This document shows positions 7,464-16,295 of a DNA stretch of 64,000 bases, piece after piece. Origin of the DNA: Clostridia bacterium (GTDB lineage Bacteria > Bacillota > Clostridia > Christensenellales > Christensenellaceae); the NCBI GenBank assembly GCA_017531505.1, contig JAFXKX010000019.1, forward strand, positions 1 to 64,000, in the 5' to 3' direction. A model generated the notes under the pieces. That model was given only the letters and a program-made list of their open reading frames with translations, did not search any database and was not told where the DNA came from. The stretch's first letter is position 1. Each line of letters starts with the position of its first letter. Both the position numbers and the translations under genes were made by a program.

Positions 7464-8294
7464 TCAGATACCTCCTCCCGGCATAGAATCGTCGTCCGTC
7501 TTGCGGACCAAAGCCATACTGATGAGCATAAGGACCATCATAATGACTGCCAATGCAGAACCGGTATTCCAGTCTTTGAGCAGCATGAATTGATTCTCCA
7601 GCAGGTCGTCGAACATCATGGTCTGAGAACCGCCCAACAAACGGGAGATAACAAAGCTGGTAACCGCAGGCATGAATACCATGGTAATACCTGTGATGAT
7701 ACCCGGCTTGGTCAGCGGCAGTATCACATGGGTCAAGGTCTGCCATTTGTTGGCGCCGAGGTCTTCGGCAGCCTGAATATAGCTGCGGTCGATCTTGGTA
7801 AAGGCCGTATAGATAGGCAGCAGCATAAACGGCAGGAAGTTATATACCAAGCCGAAGATAACTGCACCCTCTGTATACAGCAACTGCATGGCGGGCAGGC
7901 CCAGCCACTGCAGGAATTGATTGATAGGGACATTGGCATCCAGCAGTGCGCGCCATGCGTAGGTGCGCAACAGGAAGTTCATCCACATGGGAAGCATAAA
8001 CAACAAGTTTACGATGCTGCCGATGCGGCTTTTTAGTTGCCAAAGGAACAATGCGGCGGGATAAGCCAGCACCAGACAAATTACAGTGGTGATCAATGCA
8101 TATTCCAGCGAGAGGATAAGTACCGACATACTGGAGCCGGAAAGCGCGGATTTGATGTATTCTGTAGTAAAGACCAAAGAACCAGAGTCTGTACGATGGA
8201 TAAATGCATAGAACAGAATGAGGAACAATGGAACTACGGTAAAGATGATCATCCATACAATGTATGGTACAGCAAAGGCTTTCTTTTTATTCAT
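7464..8294 (-). CDS. potB: Spermidine/putrescine ABC transporter permease PotB
   Basis: The 276-residue integral membrane permease has about six helices and an EAA loop around QAAEDLGANKWQTLTHVILP. It overlaps the potA stop by 4 bases (ATGA), the tight coupling typical of subunits of one complex. With PotC it would form the polyamine channel. Confidence 0.93.
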   Translation of the reverse strand: MNKKKAFAVPYIVWMIIFTVVPLFLILFYAFIHRTDSGSLVFTTEYIKSALSGSSMSVLILSLEYALITTVICLVLAYPAALFLWQLKSRIGSIVNLLFMLPMWMNFLLRTYAWRALLDANVPINQFLQWLGLPAMQLLYTEGAVIFGLVYNFLPFMLLPIYTAFTKIDRSYIQAAEDLGANKWQTLTHVILPLTKPGIITGITMVFMPAVTSFVISRLLGGSQTMMFDDLLENQFMLLKDWNTGSALAVIMMVLMLISMALVRKTDDDSMPGGGI

Positions 8295-9370
8295 TGTGTG
8301 ATCTCCAGAGATTCCGCCGTATCGTACTGAGAACGGTCCATGATGTGAATGTCATCGGGATCCAGATAGATGCCCATACGGCTGCCGACTTCTGCGGAGT
8401 CGATACTCTGAATCAGCCACTCAAACCCGTTATCATCTTTCAGGCGGATTTCATAATGCACACCCATAAAGACGATGGAGGTGACAACACCGTTGATGGT
8501 ATTGTCTGTAGGAGGTACGAGTTTGATATCTTCGGGACGTACAACAACAACTACAGGCTCGTTATCGTTATATCCTCTGTCCAGACAGCGGAAGTCTTTG
8601 CCCGAGAAGTGTGCGACATAGTCTTCCTTCATGATACCGTAAATGATATTGCTTTCGCCGATGAAGTCTGCAACAAAAGAGTTGACGGGCTCGTTATAGA
8701 TCATTTCGGGCGTGCCGATCTGTTGGATACGACCGTTGTCGATAACGGCGATCGTGTCGGACATGGAAAGAGCTTCTTCCTGATCGTGGGTGACATATAC
8801 AAAGGTAATACCCAGCTGCTTTTGCATACGCTTGAGTTCCAATTGCATTTCTTTACGGAATTTTAGGTCCAACGCACCGAGCGGTTCGTCCAACAGCAAC
8901 AGTTCGGGCTCGTTTACCAGCGCGCGCGCAATCGCTACACGCTGCTGCTGTCCGCCGGAGAGGGTGTCGGTAGTACGTTTTCCGTACCCTGCCAGACCAA
9001 CCAATTTCAGCTTTTCTTCTACCTTCTGACGAATTTCTTCTTTGGGCAGTTTTTTGATTTTCAGACCAAAGGCAACGTTATCAAAGACATTAAGATGCGG
9101 GAACAGAGCATAACGCTGGAAAACAGTATTCAACTGTCGTCTGTAAGGAGGCGTGTTTACGATGGATTTGCCGTCAAACAGAATATCACCAGAGGTCGGC
9201 GTCTCAAAACCGCCAAGCAAACGCAGCAAAGTTGTTTTGCCGCAGCCGGACGGACCAAGCAGGGTGAGAAATTCATTTTTACGAATATAAAGATTGATGT
9301 TGGATAATACTTCCACACCATCAAATTCTTTGCTTACATTTTTTAAGAGTACCAAACGCTGTTTATCCAT
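8291..9370 (-). CDS. potA: Spermidine/putrescine ABC transporter ATP-binding protein
   Basis: The 359-residue ABC ATPase has Walker A GPSGCGKTT (39-47), signature LSGGQQQR, Walker B LLLLDEPLGALD and a C-terminal TOBE-like regulatory domain. It drives polyamine import with PotBC. ATG at 9370 follows AAGGAG. Only 44 bases separate it from the upstream regulator gene, so they form one operon. Confidence 0.95.
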   Translation of the reverse strand: MDKQRLVLLKNVSKEFDGVEVLSNINLYIRKNEFLTLLGPSGCGKTTLLRLLGGFETPTSGDILFDGKSIVNTPPYRRQLNTVFQRYALFPHLNVFDNVAFGLKIKKLPKEEIRQKVEEKLKLVGLAGYGKRTTDTLSGGQQQRVAIARALVNEPELLLLDEPLGALDLKFRKEMQLELKRMQKQLGITFVYVTHDQEEALSMSDTIAVIDNGRIQQIGTPEMIYNEPVNSFVADFIGESNIIYGIMKEDYVAHFSGKDFRCLDRGYNDNEPVVVVVRPEDIKLVPPTDNTINGVVTSIVFMGVHYEIRLKDDNGFEWLIQSIDSAEVGSRMGIYLDPDDIHIMDRSQYDTAESLEITQ

Positions 9371-9414
9371 GTCTAAGCTCCTTTTTCAGATCTCAACGAT
9401 ATATACGTAACTTA

Positions 9415-9948
9415 TTAAAAACTGGGCGGAGAAGAGACCCAAATGAGCTTGAGCTCTTTCTTTCCCTGATTCACAATATAATGCGGTTCGCCCGCGCGAT
9501 AGTAGAAAGATGCATTTTTGCGCAGCCGCATCTTTTTGTTGCCTAAATATAATGTGCCGGTGCCGGACAAGACGTAACCGAATTCTTCGCCCTCATGAGG
9601 GTCTTCCACATCGGTACTGCAGCCAGGTTGTAATGTCAACAGGATAGGCTCCAGCATATTTTTCTGGGCATTGGGGACTAACCAAACGATTTGTTGACCA
9701 TCATGCTCTTTTTCGAACATATCTTCACTGGCAAATACGACCTTCTCCTCGCCCTTTTCGGAGAAAAATTCGCCGGGGGTGGTACCGAGGCATTCTAAAA
9801 TATCGATCAGTGTGATAATAGATGGAGAAGTCAAATTTCGTTCCAACTGCGAGATAAATCCTTTGGAGAGTTCAGCACGGTCTGCCAACTCTTCCTGTGT
9901 AAGGCCAAATTTTAAGCGCAAACTTTTGATCTTCGCACCGATATCCAT
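9415..9948 (-). CDS. XRE-family regulator with cupin domain, likely regulator of the pot operon
   Basis: The 177-residue protein has an N-terminal HTH (KIKSLRLKFGLTQEELA, SKGFISQLERN) and a C-terminal cupin_2 domain (DPHEGEEFGYVLSGTGTLYLG). This is the PuuR/SinR-cupin type often linked to polyamine genes. ATG at 9948 has GGGAG 8 bases upstream; a TTG at 9966 has no SD. It leads the potABCD operon, and a GTTTAC-N5-GTAAAC palindrome over the predicted transcription start suggests autoregulation, perhaps with a polyamine-related ligand bound by the cupin. Confidence 0.9.
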   Translation of the reverse strand: MDIGAKIKSLRLKFGLTQEELADRAELSKGFISQLERNLTSPSIITLIDILECLGTTPGEFFSEKGEEKVVFASEDMFEKEHDGQQIVWLVPNAQKNMLEPILLTLQPGCSTDVEDPHEGEEFGYVLSGTGTLYLGNKKMRLRKNASFYYRAGEPHYIVNQGKKELKLIWVSSPPSF

Positions 9949-9988
9949 ACCGCTTGCTCCCTTCAAAGAATTATTAAATAAACAAAAA

Positions 9989-10005
9989 GTTTACAATAAG
10001 TAAAC
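9989..10005. promoter_or_regulatory. Candidate operator of the XRE-cupin regulator (site 1)
   Basis: Perfect palindrome GTTTAC-AATAA-GTAAAC. It lies about +3 to +20 relative to the start expected from the promoter at 10015-10043, where a bound repressor would block initiation. Confidence 0.6.
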
Positions 10006-10014
10006 AATAAATAT

Positions 10015-10043
10015 ATTAAAACAGAAGTGAAGGAAAATGTCAA
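10015..10043 (-). promoter_or_regulatory. Promoter of the xre-potABCD operon
   Basis: On the minus strand TTGACA (10043-10038), a 17-base spacer and TTTAAT (10020-10015) precede the regulator gene by 67 bases. Confidence 0.8.
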
Positions 10044-10160
10044 TGTTTATGCGAAAAAACAGGGTTTTTTGCATTTTCTAAAAAAGTGTGGGAAAAATAG
10101 CGTTATAAAAGGCTTCTTCGGGAATTTGTATTTTCCGGAATGGTCATAAACAAGGCTCAA

Positions 10161-10181
10161 TAGTTTAGCGATAGTAAACTA
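10161..10181. promoter_or_regulatory. Candidate operator of the XRE-cupin regulator (site 2)
   Basis: TAGTTTA-GCGATAG-TAAACTA. It has the same half-sites and spacing (GTTTA-N7-TAAAC) as site 1, which lies 174 bases away. A distal copy could allow looping or cooperative binding. Apart from sites 1 and 2, the promoter and the terminator, I see nothing else in 9949-10270. Confidence 0.45.
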
Positions 10182-10228
10182 TTTCCGCATGGCATGCAAA
10201 AAATATTTTTTGATTATTCGGTAAAAAG

Positions 10229-10258
10229 AAAAGCACCTGTACGAAACAGGTGCTTTTT
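10229..10258 (-). terminator. Terminator of the zinc-ribbon/RCC1 gene
   Basis: The hairpin AAAGCACCTGT / ACAGGTGCTTT lies 13 bases beyond the stop codon on the minus strand and is followed by a T-run in that direction (TTTTCTTTTT). Confidence 0.88.
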
Positions 10259-10270
10259 GGTGTATTTGGA

Positions 10271-12727
10271 TTATTCTTCAGAAATTTCGGAGGAAATGTT
10301 TTCGGAACTGATATATTCGGAATCCGATATTTCAGTACTGTCTTCATTCAGACTCTCTTCATCTGCAGGTGCATTCAGAGCATCCAGCGCAGCCTGTTCT
10401 TCCTCGGTAAGGCAAAGGTTCTTCATGCCGCGTGCAATATAGAGCGGATCCTCCGGTGTGGTCAGATATACGCTGCCATCTGCAGCAATACCCATAGTAA
10501 AACTACTGCCGGCCTCGATGGCTACAATGTTGGTCCATTCGGATACATTGCATTGTCCGTAAGAATTACTGCCCGTGGCAACGACGGTACCATCTGTGCG
10601 CAAACCAACAGTATGGCTTTCACCGGCGGCAATATCCACGATATTGCGCCAGGACGAAACATCGAGTTCGTTATGTGATGCGTCAAACCAGCCGCTGACC
10701 GCATAAACACGTCCGTATTTATCCAGAGCAACAAGGTGGTTGGTGACATCGCCCTTTACCATAACAAGATCGTCCCAGCCTGCGATTTTATCAAAGGCTT
10801 CCTGCACACGATCGGAATAACTGTAATTCTGTGCGGGGGGCAAAGCGGCGGAACCGTCGGTACGGATCGCGATCTCACCGAATTTATCGTAAATACCGGC
10901 AATATTATCTCCGTGAAGACGTGCCAGCGTTTCGGCGGGCAATTCCTGGCTGTTATAAACCAGTGTGCCGTCTTCCTGATAACCGACGATGACATTATTC
11001 ATTTTTGCGAGACGTACGATATCGCTCCAGGAGGCAATATCCGGGGTAGCGACACCGGCATTGGTCGTATACTGCGCATAACTGATGAATCCGTCCGAGC
11101 GAAGGCCAATGATGAAATGCTGCGTCAATATCAGGCTCTCAGCATTGGTGATGGCTACATCCGGATAAGAACCGGACGAAAAATCGGTATAGTAGATATC
11201 GCCGTAAGCATCCAGAATGGCGAGAATATTATTATATGCACCGACACGACTGTCATAGGACAAAGCTTTTTCACGGAAAGGAAGCAGCTGTTCTTCCATC
11301 AACTGTTCTGCATGGCCGTAAGAGCCTGCATGGTTGAGATAAGAGATAGCGGTAAGAGAATCGCCCTCCGCGATTGCCTTCTCTGCTTTGTTCAGGTATA
11401 TAGCGGGAAGGATCCAGTAGAACAGTGCGGAGCAGACCAGCATGATGATCAACGCAACGGATATACTGATCGTAACGACTCTGCGTACGATCTTTCTGCG
11501 ATGCTCTGCGGCTGTGTGATCCGGCTCGGACTGCTTATCCTGAATAAACAGATGGATCGCCTTTTCTTTGCCGGACGGGCTGGATAAATAACGCTTTGCG
11601 ATAGAAGCATTATTTTTGTAATCCAGTTTCTTATATAGCAAACTATACAGGATCCAGTAAGTCAGCATGACAACCATCAGGCCGAAAATGCTGAGAGAAT
11701 ACAAAAACTGTGTGGTGCCGGCCGAAACTATGGAACGCAGCCCTATACCCCAAAGCAATACGATCCCCGCAAAAAGCAGGATGGAAGCGATGATGAGTAA
11801 AGTACGACGGGTTTGGCACTGTTTGATATATTGCTGCAGAAATTGCTGTTCCTGAGGATGCGCATCCCAAAAGGCCTGTGTAGATTGCCGGCTGGCCGCC
11901 TGTATCTGGCGGATCTCCTCCTGCTGTGCTGCGGCAGAGGGTAAACTACGGCGCAGAGAGGACAACTGTGCGGAACAAGCACTGCAAATGCTGCGAACAG
12001 AAGAGGTCAGGAGAGATTTTTGAACGGAATCGGATTTGGGATCGTAGTACGGATAACTACGCTTAAGGGCTGCTACCAGAGATTCACCGCGTTCAATGAG
12101 GGCGATCAGTACCTTTTCGGTATCCGGATACTGCTCTGCCATGGAAGGATCCAAATATCCGGCAGCATTGATGCACAACTCCAGTAAAGATGCCAGATCT
12201 TCCTGCAGGATCCGGATATCCTGCAATACAACATCGGCATTGTTTACATAGTGGATCAGTTCCTGCTGTTTGGCAGCCAGATAAGATTCGATGATTTCCA
12301 GCCAATGGGAAATATGTGCTGCGATCTGATCGGGCGTAAATTCGTTGGCTTCCATCGCAGCTTCGGCTTTATCCAACGCAAGGCGGATACGTACGGTGTC
12401 CGGCTCTTGTGTCAGAAATGCTTGTGCGATCCCCTGATAAAACAAGGCATCGGGACAACCTTTATCGATGTCCAATGCTGCCTTGGCTGCATCCAGAAAA
12501 AGCGTATATTCCTGAGATTGCAAGGCTTCTTTTGCTTGCAACAGGGTAGATTCCAAAGGATCGGAAGGTTGCTCCTGTGTTGATTCCGCAGCAACGGCGG
12601 GTTCGGATAGTTCTGTTTCTTCGGTAACAGAAAGTCCGCAAACGGGACAGATTGCCGGGGTTGCAGAAACATCTTCTGCCGGCATTTCATGCCCGCAATG
12701 GGGGCAATGGGTCAAATTGGTCGCCAT
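10271..12727 (-). CDS. Zinc-ribbon membrane protein with RCC1-like repeats
   Basis: The 818-residue protein starts with a zinc ribbon (C8, C11, C27, C30), followed by a mostly helical region (about 60-300). There are two adjacent membrane helices (about 308-365) and a third at about 418-445. A C-terminal part (about 530-760) holds repeats of the RCC1/beta-propeller kind, such as VDIAAGESHTVGLRTDGTVV followed by GSNSYGQC. It ends in a Ser/Glu-rich tail. ATG follows GGAGG. It stands alone with its own terminator. The function is unknown; a sensory or scaffold role on the outer face of the membrane is only a guess. Confidence 0.85.
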   Translation of the reverse strand: MATNLTHCPHCGHEMPAEDVSATPAICPVCGLSVTEETELSEPAVAAESTQEQPSDPLESTLLQAKEALQSQEYTLFLDAAKAALDIDKGCPDALFYQGIAQAFLTQEPDTVRIRLALDKAEAAMEANEFTPDQIAAHISHWLEIIESYLAAKQQELIHYVNNADVVLQDIRILQEDLASLLELCINAAGYLDPSMAEQYPDTEKVLIALIERGESLVAALKRSYPYYDPKSDSVQKSLLTSSVRSICSACSAQLSSLRRSLPSAAAQQEEIRQIQAASRQSTQAFWDAHPQEQQFLQQYIKQCQTRRTLLIIASILLFAGIVLLWGIGLRSIVSAGTTQFLYSLSIFGLMVVMLTYWILYSLLYKKLDYKNNASIAKRYLSSPSGKEKAIHLFIQDKQSEPDHTAAEHRRKIVRRVVTISISVALIIMLVCSALFYWILPAIYLNKAEKAIAEGDSLTAISYLNHAGSYGHAEQLMEEQLLPFREKALSYDSRVGAYNNILAILDAYGDIYYTDFSSGSYPDVAITNAESLILTQHFIIGLRSDGFISYAQYTTNAGVATPDIASWSDIVRLAKMNNVIVGYQEDGTLVYNSQELPAETLARLHGDNIAGIYDKFGEIAIRTDGSAALPPAQNYSYSDRVQEAFDKIAGWDDLVMVKGDVTNHLVALDKYGRVYAVSGWFDASHNELDVSSWRNIVDIAAGESHTVGLRTDGTVVATGSNSYGQCNVSEWTNIVAIEAGSSFTMGIAADGSVYLTTPEDPLYIARGMKNLCLTEEEQAALDALNAPADEESLNEDSTEISDSEYISSENISSEISEE

Positions 12728-12873
12728 ATGGACCTCCGTTGAATATAATTACAAATTAATATATAGCAATATTATAACAAAATGAGCAAACAAGCAAGTC
12801 ACCCCGTTACAGAGGGAAAAATCTTTCATAAGAATTTGCCTTCTGTTCAAATCTTATTTAAAAATGACAATAA

Positions 12874-12903
12874 AAAAACGCAAAACCGAAGTTTTGCGTT
12901 TTT
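12874..12903 (-). terminator. Terminator of fba
   Basis: The 12-bp stem AAAACGCAAAAC / GTTTTGCGTTTT closes a short loop, and on the minus strand is followed by a T-run (TTTTATTG). It lies 17 bases past the fba stop. Confidence 0.9.
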
Positions 12904-12919
12904 GTTATCTGATAGATGC

Positions 12920-13855
12920 TCAGGCCTTGCCGTTGCAGCCAAGAACGTTAACCAGCTTGTGGCGAACCATTTCCTTGATAGCAGTTCTTGCGGGGCTCAG
13001 ATACTGTCTGGGGTCGAAGTGCTCGGGATGCTCGGCGAAGTACTTTCTCAGAGTACCGGTCATAGCCAGACGCAGGTCGGAGTCGATGTTGATCTTGCAA
13101 ACTGCCATGGAAGCAGCTTTGCGCAGCTGTTCTTCCGGAACACCCAGAGCGCCGGGCATGTTGCCGCCGTACTGGTTGATCATGTCAACGAATTCCGGTA
13201 CTACAGAGCTTGCGCCGTGCAGAACGATGGGGAAGCCGGGCAGGATCTCGCTGATTCTTTCGAGGATGTCGAAACGCAGTTTGGGATCGGTGCCGTACTT
13301 GAACTTGTAAGCGCCGTGGCTGGTACCGATAGCGATAGCCAGAGAGTCAACGCCGGTCTTGCTTACGAATTCTTCAACTTCTTCGGGTCTGGTGTAAGAA
13401 GAATCTTCTGCGCTTACGTTTACTTCGTCTTCGATGCCAGCCAGTCTGCCCAGCTCAGCTTCTACTACAACGCCTCTGTCGTGAGCGTATTCAACAACCT
13501 TCTTAGCCAGTGCGATATTCTCTTCGAAGGGCAGGTGAGAACCGTCGATCATAACGGAAGTGAAACCGTTGTCGATGCAGCTCTTGCAGGTCTCGAAAGA
13601 ATCGCCGTGATCCAGATGCAGACAGATGGGCAAACCGGTTTCTTCAACAGCAGCTTCTACCAGCTTCTTGAGGTAAGTGGGGTTTGCGTAATTTCTGGCA
13701 CCCTTGGATACCTGAAGGATCAGGGGAGCGTTTTCTTCCTTGGCAGCTTCGGTGATGCCCTGGATGATTTCCATGTTATTTACATTGAAAGCGCCGATTG
13801 CATAGCCGCCTTCATATGCTTTTTTGAACATTTCAGTAGATGTTACTAAAGGCAT
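12920..13855 (-). CDS. fba: Class II fructose-1,6-bisphosphate aldolase
   Basis: The 311-residue protein has the class II aldolase signature with the metal-binding segment LHLDHGDSFE (about 79-88), VEAELGRLAG with a conserved Glu, and the HGASSV and NIDSDLR substrate loops. It cleaves fructose-1,6-bisphosphate to DHAP and glyceraldehyde-3-phosphate in the cytoplasm, using zinc. ATG follows AGGAGG. It diverges from gap, which uses one of its products. Confidence 0.96.
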   Translation of the reverse strand: MPLVTSTEMFKKAYEGGYAIGAFNVNNMEIIQGITEAAKEENAPLILQVSKGARNYANPTYLKKLVEAAVEETGLPICLHLDHGDSFETCKSCIDNGFTSVMIDGSHLPFEENIALAKKVVEYAHDRGVVVEAELGRLAGIEDEVNVSAEDSSYTRPEEVEEFVSKTGVDSLAIAIGTSHGAYKFKYGTDPKLRFDILERISEILPGFPIVLHGASSVVPEFVDMINQYGGNMPGALGVPEEQLRKAASMAVCKINIDSDLRLAMTGTLRKYFAEHPEHFDPRQYLSPARTAIKEMVRHKLVNVLGCNGKA

Positions 13856-13886
13856 TATAAGTTCCTCCTATGGATTTAAAATTCCT

Positions 13887-13914
13887 ATACTATTATTTTG
13901 CCATAGTTTATCAA
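13887..13914 (-). promoter_or_regulatory. Promoter of fba
   Basis: On the minus strand TTGATA (13914-13909), 16 bases, then TAGTAT (13892-13887). Apart from this and the gap promoter, I see nothing in the fba-gap intergenic region. Confidence 0.55.
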
Positions 13915-14095
13915 AAGGTCAAGACTTTTTAGCAAATTATTGGATATACTTTTCGTATCCGCATATGAATTTGTAAAATGCTGTATTTTCCGGATCGGAT
14001 CAGAATATAAGGATAATTCCGGCAGATTTGAAGAAAACGGACAAAAAATCCCACATCTTTTCGAAGAAAATAGAAAAGAAGATGCGTCTTTTTGC

Positions 14096-14124
14096 TTGAA
14101 AAAGGGATTTGGGTATACTATAAT
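14096..14124 (+). promoter_or_regulatory. Promoter of gap
   Basis: TTGAAA (14096-14101), a 17-base spacer and TATAAT (14119-14124), 69 bases before the gap start. Confidence 0.85.
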
Positions 14125-14193
14125 AAGACTGTATGTTTAATAATCGATAATTTAGGTATTCAAAAACCTAGAGATTCTTAGGAGGAACAAATA

Positions 14194-15207
14194 ATGGCAG
14201 TTAAAGTTGCAATTAACGGTTTCGGTCGTATCGGCCGTCTTGCATTCAGACAGATGTTTGGTGCTGAAGGCTACGAAGTAGTAGCAATCAACGACCTGAC
14301 CAGCCCCAAGATGCTGGCTCATCTTCTGAAGTATGACTCTGCTCAGGGCAGATATGCTCTGTGCGACAAGGTTTTCGCTGGCGAAGATTCCATTACTGTT
14401 GACGGTAAGGAAATCAAGATTTACGCACAGGCTAACCCCGCTGAACTCCCCTGGGGCGAACTGGATGTAGACGTAGTTCTCGAATGCACCGGTTTCTTCA
14501 CCTCTAAGGATAAGGCTTCCGCTCACATCGCTGCAGGCGCTAAGAAAGTAGTTATCTCTGCACCCGCCGGCAATGACCTGCCCACCATCGTTTACAATGT
14601 AAACCATGAAACTCTGAAGGCAGAAGACACTGTAATTTCCGCAGCATCCTGCACCACCAACTGTCTGGCTCCCATGGCTCAGACTCTGAACAATCTGGCT
14701 CCCATCAAGTCCGGTATCATGTCCACCATTCACGCTTACACCGGTGACCAGATGACTCTCGACGGTCCCCAGAGAAAGGGTGACCTGAGAAGAAGCCGTG
14801 CTGCTGCTATCAACATCGTTCCCAACTCCACCGGCGCTGCAAAGGCAATCGGTCTGGTTATCCCCGAACTGAACGGCAAACTGATCGGTTCCGCTCAGAG
14901 AGTTCCCACCCCCACCGGCTCCACCACTATCCTGGTAGCTTCAGTTGAGGGTAAGGTTACCAAGGAAGAAGTAAATGCTGCTATGAAGGCTGCTTCCAAC
15001 GAATCCTTTGGTTACACCGAAGAAGAACTGGTATCCTCCGACATCATCGGTATCACCTACGGTTCTCTGTTCGACGCAACTCAGACCATGGTTTCCGATA
15101 TGGGCGACGGCAACACTCTGGTACAGGTTGTTTCCTGGTATGACAATGAAAACTCCTACACCAGCCAGATGGTTCGTACCATCAAGTACTTCGCAAACGT
15201 TAAGTAA
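14194..15207 (+). CDS. gap: Glyceraldehyde-3-phosphate dehydrogenase, type I
   Basis: The 337-residue protein has an N-terminal NAD-binding motif INGFGRIGR and the catalytic-Cys segment [12 protein letters not shown] near residue 152. It oxidises glyceraldehyde-3-phosphate to 1,3-bisphosphoglycerate with NAD. ATG follows AGGAGG. Codon use is strongly biased, as in the ribosomal genes of the window, which fits very high expression. Confidence 0.97.
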   Translation: MAVKVAINGFGRIGRLAFRQMFGAEGYEVVAINDLTSPKMLAHLLKYDSAQGRYALCDKVFAGEDSITVDGKEIKIYAQANPAELPWGELDVDVVLECTGFFTSKDKASAHIAAGAKKVVISAPAGNDLPTIVYNVNHETLKAEDTVISAASCTTNCLAPMAQTLNNLAPIKSGIMSTIHAYTGDQMTLDGPQRKGDLRRSRAAAINIVPNSTGAAKAIGLVIPELNGKLIGSAQRVPTPTGSTTILVASVEGKVTKEEVNAAMKAASNESFGYTEEELVSSDIIGITYGSLFDATQTMVSDMGDGNTLVQVVSWYDNENSYTSQMVRTIKYFANVK

Positions 15208-15226
15208 GCGAATAGAAAAGTATAAG

Positions 15227-15259
15227 AAAGAAGCACGGATTTCCGTGCTTCTTTTTTTT
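15227..15259 (+). terminator. Terminator of gap
   Basis: The stem AAGCACGGA / TCCGTGCTT is followed by eight T residues. Confidence 0.92.
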
Positions 15260-15264
15260 GAGTG

Positions 15265-15295
15265 AAAAAAACGAGAGCAGAAGCTCTCGTTTTTA
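15265..15295 (-). terminator. Terminator of the convergent membrane-protein gene
   Basis: The stem AAAACGAGAGC / GCTCTCGTTTT (loop AGAA) is followed on the minus strand by a T-run. It lies 23 bases past the stop of the gene at 15318-15986. Confidence 0.88.
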
Positions 15296-15317
15296 TGTAT
15301 GCATCTTATTTATAACT

Positions 15318-15986
15318 TCAACCCTGCGGCAGAGTGTTTCCAGGATAAAAGGATTGATCGGGATATACCGGAGGGGTATACGGTGCTGCAGGAGCGGGAG
15401 GAACCATACCATCATCTTTTTTGCGGCAAGCAAACAGGAAGAAAGGTGCCAGGAAAGAGAAGATAACGGTGAGCACTGTAAACAGTGTTGCCTGTGCGGG
15501 ACGACAGGATTTGTAAACCTTGTGATATACGATGTTGACAAATACGATACACAGCACAGCAATGGCCAGTAGAATGATGCACAGAATGAGCATGGTAACA
15601 GTCAATCCAATCAAATCATTGATATAGCTGTCGTTGTAATAATAATCGATGGTGCGGAAGCCGATAAAGAACAGCAGAATGAATACCGCAATATACAAAA
15701 CAAACAGCGCAATATACAGCCAAAGCATCAGATGACGCTGTTTGTGGCGGACGTCTTTTACGGTGTAGTCATACTGATCTGCGATACAACCGAGGATCCA
15801 AAGATTTCCGAGCGGTACCCAAGCCCAGCCTGCACCACGGATGCCGCGGCGTTTTGCAATCTGATAAAGCGCCAAAGAAGAGAATATATAAGATACGATA
15901 GAAAAAGCCAGTGTTAATAAGGTGGAAACAGATGTGATTCCAAAGACAGAGGATGCAAACAGTTCATCATATACATTATAATTCAT
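15318..15986 (-). CDS. Multi-pass membrane protein of unknown function
   Basis: The 222-residue protein has about four to five hydrophobic helices and the segment IAKRRGIRGAGWAWVPLGN, a pattern I associate with an uncharacterised Clostridia membrane family. A Pro/Tyr-rich C-terminal tail (PPAPAAPYTPPVYPDQ) follows. ATG follows AGGAGG. It is monocistronic, with a terminator of its own. A strongly promoted short transcript lies just upstream on the same strand and could act as its leader. Confidence 0.75.
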   Translation of the reverse strand: MNYNVYDELFASSVFGITSVSTLLTLAFSIVSYIFSSLALYQIAKRRGIRGAGWAWVPLGNLWILGCIADQYDYTVKDVRHKQRHLMLWLYIALFVLYIAVFILLFFIGFRTIDYYYNDSYINDLIGLTVTMLILCIILLAIAVLCIVFVNIVYHKVYKSCRPAQATLFTVLTVIFSFLAPFFLFACRKKDDGMVPPAPAAPYTPPVYPDQSFYPGNTLPQG

Positions 15987-16044
15987 AAAACCCTCCTGAA
16001 ATAGTTACTATGTTTAGCATAGCATAGGTTGTATAAAAGGTAAA

Positions 16045-16133
16045 TAAAAAAGCCTCTAAGCAGCTGCATGAAATCTCATAAACAGTCTTAGAGGCAAAAA
16101 CGATGGCAAAATTGAATTTTCTAAAATTACTTC
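16045..16133 (-). ncRNA. Candidate small RNA or terminated leader
   Basis: A perfect consensus promoter predicts a start near 16133 on the minus strand. A hairpin GCCTCTAAG / CTTAGAGGC (16095-16052) followed by TTTTTT ends the transcript after about 89 nt. The gene at 15986 lies 60 bases further on, so this could be a stand-alone sRNA or an attenuating leader. A 7-codon ORF (MRFHAAA) sits in the hairpin but has no SD. I recognise no known riboswitch family. Confidence 0.5.
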
Positions 16134-16139
16134 GATATT

Positions 16140-16168
16140 ATTATATGTGAATAAAAATGCAATGTCAA
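16140..16168 (-). promoter_or_regulatory. Perfect consensus sigma-A promoter of the candidate sRNA/leader
   Basis: On the minus strand TTGACA (16168-16163), a 17-base spacer and TATAAT (16145-16140). Confidence 0.88.
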
Positions 16169-16250
16169 GATAAACATCATATCTTCATTGATAGTATACC
16201 CGATTTTTTTATTCCGAAACAAAAATAAAAATAAAATTTTCCGGAAAGCG

Positions 16251-16259
16251 TGGTATAAT
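16251..16259 (+). promoter_or_regulatory. Extended -10 promoter of the AbrB-family gene
   Basis: TGGTATAAT matches TG-n-TATAAT, 37 bases before the start codon. No convincing -35 is present. Confidence 0.6.
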
Positions 16260-16295
16260 GAAATCGTTTAGAGTTGAAATAAGAGGAGAAAAATT

